From: Mercenaria mercenaria
Lineage: Eukaryota > Mollusca > Bivalvia > Venerida > Veneridae
DNA length: 64,000 nucleotides
Reading direction: 5' to 3'
NCBI RefSeq assembly: GCF_021730395.1
Contig: NC_069364.1
Location: 81,895,501-81,959,500 of the forward strand
In this document: positions 60,001 to 64,000 of the stretch, piece by piece
Numbering within the stretch: the first letter of the stretch is position 1
How the letters are laid out: every line of letters begins with the position of its first letter
Made by a program: the position numbers and the translations under genes
Notes under the pieces: generated by a model
Seen by the model: only the letters and a program-made list of their open reading frames with translations
Database searches by the model: none
What the model was told of the DNA's origin: nothing

Positions 60001-62644
60001 TTACTTTAGATGTACTTTTTCAAAGCAATGTAGTACATAGAAAAAACAATAGATTATACTCCCTATAAAGCTTTGAATGTGGTGGTTTCCTAGTAAACTG
60101 TAGATCACAACTTGCAGAAATTCTTGGTGAAATCAATATGTGTAGAATTATTAAACTTGTTTTCATTTAATCTGATGAAGGAAATTTTTTTTGCTGCAGG
60201 TGTCAGTGTATGCTGCCACAACCTGTCGCTACCTCTACTGGCCTCGACAGTCACTTGAATATCTTCTCATGAAGGAACCTTTTCTGGCTACTGTACTCAA
60301 TACGATCATGGGGCGGGACATTACTAACAAGTTGTATGCTCTCAACAGCAGAGTCAAGGTGAAATATGAAATAAGATCATGTGTATTATTGTGGCTAATA
60401 GAATTGACAATGTACTTATTTATTATCCCCCGCCGATGAAATCGGGAGGTGGGTATTGAAATGGCGTTGTCCGTCCGCAGTCATTTCTCAGTAACTACCT
60501 GGTAGAATTTCATGAAACTCGAAAAAACGTGAACCAACATACTGCGATGATGCCTGTCAAGTTGTTTTTTTTTGATTGGTCAATTTCCCTTAGAGTTATT
60601 GCCCTTGATTTAATGAAAAATGTCTGTCCGCAGCCATTTCTCAGTAACTAGCAGGTAGAATTTGATCAAACTTGAAATAGACTTGAAATAGACATGAACC
60701 AAGATACTGCGATGATGCCCTTCAAGTTTTTTTTGATTGGTCAATTTCCCTTAGAGTTATTGCCCTTGATTTAATGAAAAAAGCACAAAAATATCCGTCC
60801 GCAGCCATTTCTCAGTAACTAGCAGGTAGAATTTCATCAAACTTGAAATAAACATGAGCCAACATACTGCAGTGATGCCCGTCAAGTTTTTTTTTTTGGA
60901 TTGGTCAATTTCCCTTAGAGTTATTGCCCTTGATTTAATGAAAAATACACGTCTGCAGCCATTTCTCAGTAACAAGTTTGTAGAATTTCATGAAACTTGA
61001 AATAAATATGAACCAACAGACTTTGATGATGCCTATCATTTTCTTTTTTTATTGGTCAATTTTTCATAGAGTTATTGCCCTTTAATTGTTTAATTAAAAA
61101 TCCACAGATTTGTACATAACAAACCAACCAATTGGAAGAACTTCATTAAACTTCTTTCATTCTTTTCCATGAACATTTATGATAAACATGTAAAGTTTTG
61201 TACCCACACCTGGTCGCCACCTTGCCTTGGTCACACCCCCTCCCCCCACCCCGCCCCCACTAATTTTTTTTTTTTTCATTCCTTTTTTTATGCCCCCGAA
61301 GAGAGGCATATTAGTTTTCAACTGTCCTTCTGTTCGTTAGTTAGTTCGTTAGTTCGTCACAACGATAACTTTTTGCATGAAGGCACTTTACTCGCGAACC
61401 ACTGCACCCAGGACCTTCAGACTTCACATGCTGATAGTACTTATTGAGTACACGACCCCTACTGACTTTGGGGTCACCAGGTCAAGGTCACAGGGGCCAA
61501 TGTTAACTTTTTGCATGAAGGCACTTTACTCGCGAACCACTGCACCCAGGACCTTCAAACTTCACATGTTGATAGTACTTATTGAGTACACAACCCCTAC
61601 TGACTTTGAGGTCACCAGGTCAAAGGTCAAGGTCACAGGGGCTAATGTTAACTTTTTGCATGAAGGCACTTTACTCGCGAACCACTGCACCCAGGACCTT
61701 CAAACTTCACATGCTAATAGTACTTATAGAGAACACGACCCCTATTGACTGGGGTCACCAGGTCAAAGGTCAAGGTCACCAGGTTAAAGGTCAAGGTGCT
61801 GCGGGGGCATTTGTCACCATTAGTGACAGCTCTTGTTTATTTCTATTTTTTCAAACCTTCTGTGAATATTTATCAACATGCAAAGATGCAAAGTTGTACC
61901 ATTCTCTCACCTCACTCCTCCACCCAGTCATGATCATCACCCCGATCATGTAATCCTCCCCCCCCCCCCCCCCCCCCCATTTTTTTCATTTTTAATTTTC
62001 CATCAATATGTATAATCAACATGTAAAGTTTTGTACCCTCACCCACCCACCCCAACAAAAAAAAGCCTTCATTTTCTGTTAATTTGATTTTGACTAATGA
62101 AATTATTTGCTTCTTTGTAACATTCTTAACTTTTTGCCAGATGTATTGTTTTGCCGTTCCTCACCACAGACCCTTTGGGCGGGGGATTCCAATTCATCAA
62201 ATTTGCTTGTTGATTCCCGGTACTTCTCACTATTTTTCTAGCACCTTCATCAGAATATGATTTCTTATCTTCAAAATCAACTAGAATCATAGAATTTTGT
62301 TTGAGTTGCTCCAGATTCAGGTTCATTGTCAACTTTCTGCTACAATGTATATCCAGTGTTGCATGTAATGTTTTCATTGTAACATTCCTGCACCACCTTA
62401 GACTTTAGTAAAGTGGTAGAACAGCAACAATATTTATATAGCTGTTATATCTTTGCTTAGGATCCAAGCCAAGAGCGATCTAAGGATACAGACATACCTT
62501 TAATGTTGGACCCATGTGGAAAAGTTGGTGACTTACGGAGGACATTGGCCCAGCTGTCGGCACACGGGGCGCTAACTGGACAGACAAATGTTAGAGGGGA
62601 GTACAATGACGCATGTCTAGTGGAGGAACAGGAAGAGAGTGAAG
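51093..62644 (+). CDS. POPDC: Popeye domain-containing protein, first seven coding exons (3' end outside window)
   Basis: cAMP-binding membrane protein of the POPDC (BVES) family, which modulates ion channels and trafficking in muscle and epithelia. Exons 51093-51314, 51996-52080, 52629-52818, 54827-54949, 57206-57311, 60200-60358 and 62461-62644 have GT/AG borders in consistent phases (0, 1, 2, 2, 0, 0, 1), giving 356 codons so far. Residues 1-74: extracellular, six N-glycosylation sequons (N2, 13, 23, 47, 54, 69). About 75-140: three hydrophobic segments. Then KPIKFEENIERLYQTVFQPM and the Popeye domain: RRLFKKL, DRLGLLVSGTMKV, EFIDSPEFES (Asp227 in the phosphate-binding motif), DEKFQ joined to VSVYAATTCRYLYW, and GRDITNKLYALN (from Gly280). 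The tail is acidic (EEQEESEG) and its last exon lies beyond the window. Introns hold five tandem-repeat elements and two MITEs. Confidence 0.95.
53366..54800 (+). repeat. AGCTCACC-family hairpin-ended repeat with five 161-bp units (POPDC intron 3)
   Basis: The head AGCTCACCTGTCACATAGTG then ACAAGGTGTGCT is a hairpin. GCTATTTTG starts at 53601, 53762, 53923, 54084 and 54245: spacing exactly 161. Units carry CAGAGTTATGGCCCCTGAAA. The end has AGGTGAGCT (complement of the head), a GGGCCATCATAGCCC stem (54779-54793) and CTCTTGT. Flanks 54400-54770 are diverged units. Confidence 0.88.
55015..55285 (+). repeat. AGCTCACC-family short element (POPDC intron 4)
   Basis: Head AGCTCACCAGAGCAC / GTGCTCAAGGTGAGCT is a near-perfect hairpin. 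The end repeats GCTCTGGTGAGC (complement of the head), then a perfect stem GGGCCATCGTGGCCC (55263-55277) and TCATGTTT. Only one reduced core unit. Confidence 0.85.
55627..56505. mobile_element. 879-bp hAT-type element, perfect 8-bp target duplication (POPDC intron 4)
   Basis: Ends TAGGGGTG...CACCCCTA, flanked by AATCTGTA at 55619-55626 and 56506-56513. The left subterminal zone has CGATACATCGAAATATCGAT, the right zone repeats TATTGCAATAGT. No transposase. Exact duplication implies a fairly young insertion. Confidence 0.93.
57409..58816. mobile_element. TTAA-flanked MITE (POPDC intron 5), carrying a nested hAT MITE
   Basis: Ends GGTAGTTCTGCATGTT and AACATGCAGAACTACC are perfect 16-bp inverted repeats flanked by TTAA (57405-57408, 58817-58820), as for piggyBac-type insertion. 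The element's own sequence is about 0.6 kb once the nested 57552-58347 element is removed. Non-coding. Confidence 0.9.
57552..58347. mobile_element. 796-bp hAT-type MITE nested in the TTAA MITE
   Basis: Ends TAGGGATGG...CCATCCCTA with GAGTACT-rich right subterminal DNA (CGAGTACTCGATCG). Flanking 8-mers ATTAATAT and ATAAAAAT agree at 6 of 8, so an older, mutated duplication. The order of events is clear: TTAA MITE first, hAT MITE second. Confidence 0.8.
59470..60040 (+). repeat. Minisatellite, ~50-57-bp units (POPDC intron 5)
   Basis: About ten degenerate copies of CACTTTAGTGTAYGGTCAA, then GTAATGTAGTACATAGAAAA and CTGTGAGTGAGT. Example starts at 59501, 59551, 59729, 59780, 59830 and 59968. 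Ends about 160 bp before the acceptor of exon 6. Confidence 0.85.
60421..61100 (+). repeat. ATCCCCCGCC-headed tandem repeat (POPDC intron 6)
   Basis: The head has CCGATGAAATCGG (5-bp stem) and GTCCGTCCGCAG. Four to five units of about 145-180 bp follow, each with CAGCCATTTCTCAGTAACTA, ACTGCGATGATGCC, a T-run and TTAGAGTTATTGCCCTTGAT. Starts about 60 bp after the exon 6 donor. Confidence 0.85.
61287..61838 (+). repeat. ATGCCCCC-family hairpin-ended repeat, three units (POPDC intron 6)
   Basis: Starts TTTTTATGCCCCCGAAGAGA then GGCATATTAG, units with TTTTGCATGA at 61371, 61509 and 61654 (spacing 138 and 145), AGGTCAAAGGTCA at 61618-61630 and 61762-61774, then GGGGGCATT, stem TGTCACCATTAGTGACA (61812-61828) and GCTCTTGTTT. 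A longer sister of 50222-50473. Confidence 0.88.
61958..61978. repeat. Poly-C tract
   Basis: About 21 C; length uncertain for technical reasons. Confidence 0.85.
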
Positions 62645-63295
62645 GTAAGTGTTACATGTTACAGTGTCTGAGTCACATCCTGTAACAACATAATCGGGTG
62701 TTACAGTCAAACTTTTGTTAAGCAGCCAGTCAAGGGAAAAGGCCAACTTGGCATTTTAAAACAGATGACCACTTAACACAGGTAGGGAATTTTTCAGGAG
62801 TGCAAATATTTTCTGTGAACAGTATAGTATGTAACTATAAAATTTGGCCAAAGTATAAATAATGTTGACTGATGTTACTAAATGGAGGATACTTCTGGTA
62901 TTTTATGATTAGCAAAAACTAAAAAGTATGATTGTTTTCATAATCTTGACCCCACATCTATTGTTGAGTAGAAAATAGGTGTAGTGTGACTGTTAAATGG
63001 TGACAGAAGATGCATAAGGGAGTTGGGGCTGAGGTCAGAGTGACTGACAATGGCAGGTGACCACTTATGAAAGAAGTCCATTGGCACAAGTTGGACCTTA
63101 TATCAATTTTTTCAAGTGATTGCTATTTTGACAAATATCTTGAAACTTCAGAACAATCATTTAGAAGTTTTTCTAAAAGCTTGATATTAGATGTTCTATA
63201 AAAATAGGATAAAATGATAGTCATTGTGATCTTTATTTTAATTATCAATACCAGTTCAGAGATCCTTATGGGTATTGATTTGTATGTTTTTGATT
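62645..63295 (+). other. POPDC intron 7, unique part
   Basis: Begins with donor GTAAGT after exon 7. No exon, repeat or frame of note is seen before the repeat element at 63296. Confidence 0.6.
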
Positions 63296-64000
63296 TTTAT
63301 GCCCCCGAAGGTGGGCATATTAAAATTGCACTGTTCGTCCGTCCTTGCGTGCATCCGGTAAATTCTTGTACGGGCTGTAACTCTTCCATCCATAAAGGGA
63401 TTTTGAAATAACTTGGCATAAATGTTCAACATAATGAGATGAAGTGTCATGCGCAAGACCTAGACCCCTAGCTCCAAGGTCAAGGTCACACTTAGAGGTC
63501 AAAGGTTAACATGGTCTGTTTCGTGTCTGGTCCATAACTCTGCCATCCATGAAGGGATTTTGAAAGAACTTGGCAAAAATGTTCACCATAATGAGGGATT
63601 GTCATGCGCAAGACCCAGACCTCTAGCTCCAAGGTCAAGGTCACACTTAGAAGTCAAATGTTAACAGGGTATGTTTCGTGTCCGGTCCATAACTCTGCCA
63701 TTCATTAAGGGATTTTAAAATTACTTGGCATAAATGTTCACCATAATGAAATGATGTGTCATGAGCAAGACCCAGACCCCTAGCTCAAAGGTCAAAGTCA
63801 CACTTAGAGGTCAAAGGTTAACATGGTCTGTTTCTTGTCCGGTCCATAACTCTGCCATTGATGAAGGGATTTTGAAATTACTTGGCATAAATATTCCCTA
63901 AAATAAGATGAGGTGTCATGTGCAAGACCCAGACCCCTAGCTCCAAGGTCAAGGTCACACTTAGAAGTCAAAGGTGTTTCTTGTCTGGTCCATATCTCTG
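63296..64000 (+). repeat. ATGCCCCC-family tandem repeat, runs off the window (POPDC intron 7)
   Basis: Starts TTTATGCCCCCGAAGGTGGG (hairpin) then CATATTA, GTCCGTCC, then units with CCATAACTCTGCCAT near 63532, 63687, 63844 and 63990 (spacing 155, 157, 146), each with GCGCAAGACCCAGACCCCTA and CAAGGTCAAGGTCACACTTA. The 3' hairpin and tail must lie to the right. Confidence 0.85.

Noticed and set aside
59134-61447. CRISPR-like or gene-like repeat array in POPDC introns
   Set aside because: Units are contiguous tandem repeats without unique spacers, in an animal gene intron.
61377-61953. Two overlapping 123-codon frames with repeated peptide blocks
   Set aside because: Translation of the tandem-repeat core in two frames; no host-gene features.

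Overview
The window is nuclear DNA from an animal, most likely a bivalve mollusc (about 0.75 sure). It is AT-rich, intron-rich and full of transposon remains. It holds families of tandem repeats rich in GGTCAAGGTCA that I associate with bivalve genomes, tRNA-headed SINEs, and animal genes (a membrane-type globin, secreted type-B carboxylesterases, a Popeye-domain protein). I see no bacterial, organellar, LTR-retroviral or Polinton genes.

Layout. 0-1.3 kb: last two exons (+ strand) of an unidentified Ser-rich protein with a poly(A) signal. 6.2-6.8 kb: a single-exon globin (- strand) with an acylation-type N-terminus. 11.7-23.7 kb: a tandem carboxylesterase cluster on the - strand. Two intact four-exon copies (A 11661-14828, B 20088-23749) flank a decayed third copy (15.3-17.0 kb) and a decayed hAT transposon (17.2-19.8 kb). 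25.7-26.6 kb: the 3' part of a non-LTR retrotransposon. 27.0-40.7 kb: nested transposons. A host element with inverted-repeat arms and 328-bp internal monomers was entered by a 445-bp hAT MITE and by a 9.17-kb element with 40-bp ends; that element in turn contains a 4-kb TTAA-flanked element with ~0.63-kb inverted arms. 42.1-48.1 kb: a hAT-like unit packed with short palindromes. 49.6-50.5 kb: hairpin-ended tandem repeats. 51.1-62.6 kb: seven exons (+ strand) of a POPDC gene that runs off the right edge, its introns loaded with repeats and MITEs.

The genes do not form a pathway. The esterase pair is a local duplication, and globin and POPDC are unrelated neighbours. The most unusual material is the repeat fraction: (1) hairpin-ended repeats whose cores are 138-161-bp tandem units carrying perfect AGGTCAAAGGTCA (DR1) sites; (2) the nest at 27-41 kb, including an element whose arms carry six copies of an AACGTACACGTC-like motif and whose core holds a zinc-finger exon remnant and tRNA-like pieces; (3) the palindrome-dense 42-48 kb unit. 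Whether these families are already catalogued cannot be decided here.
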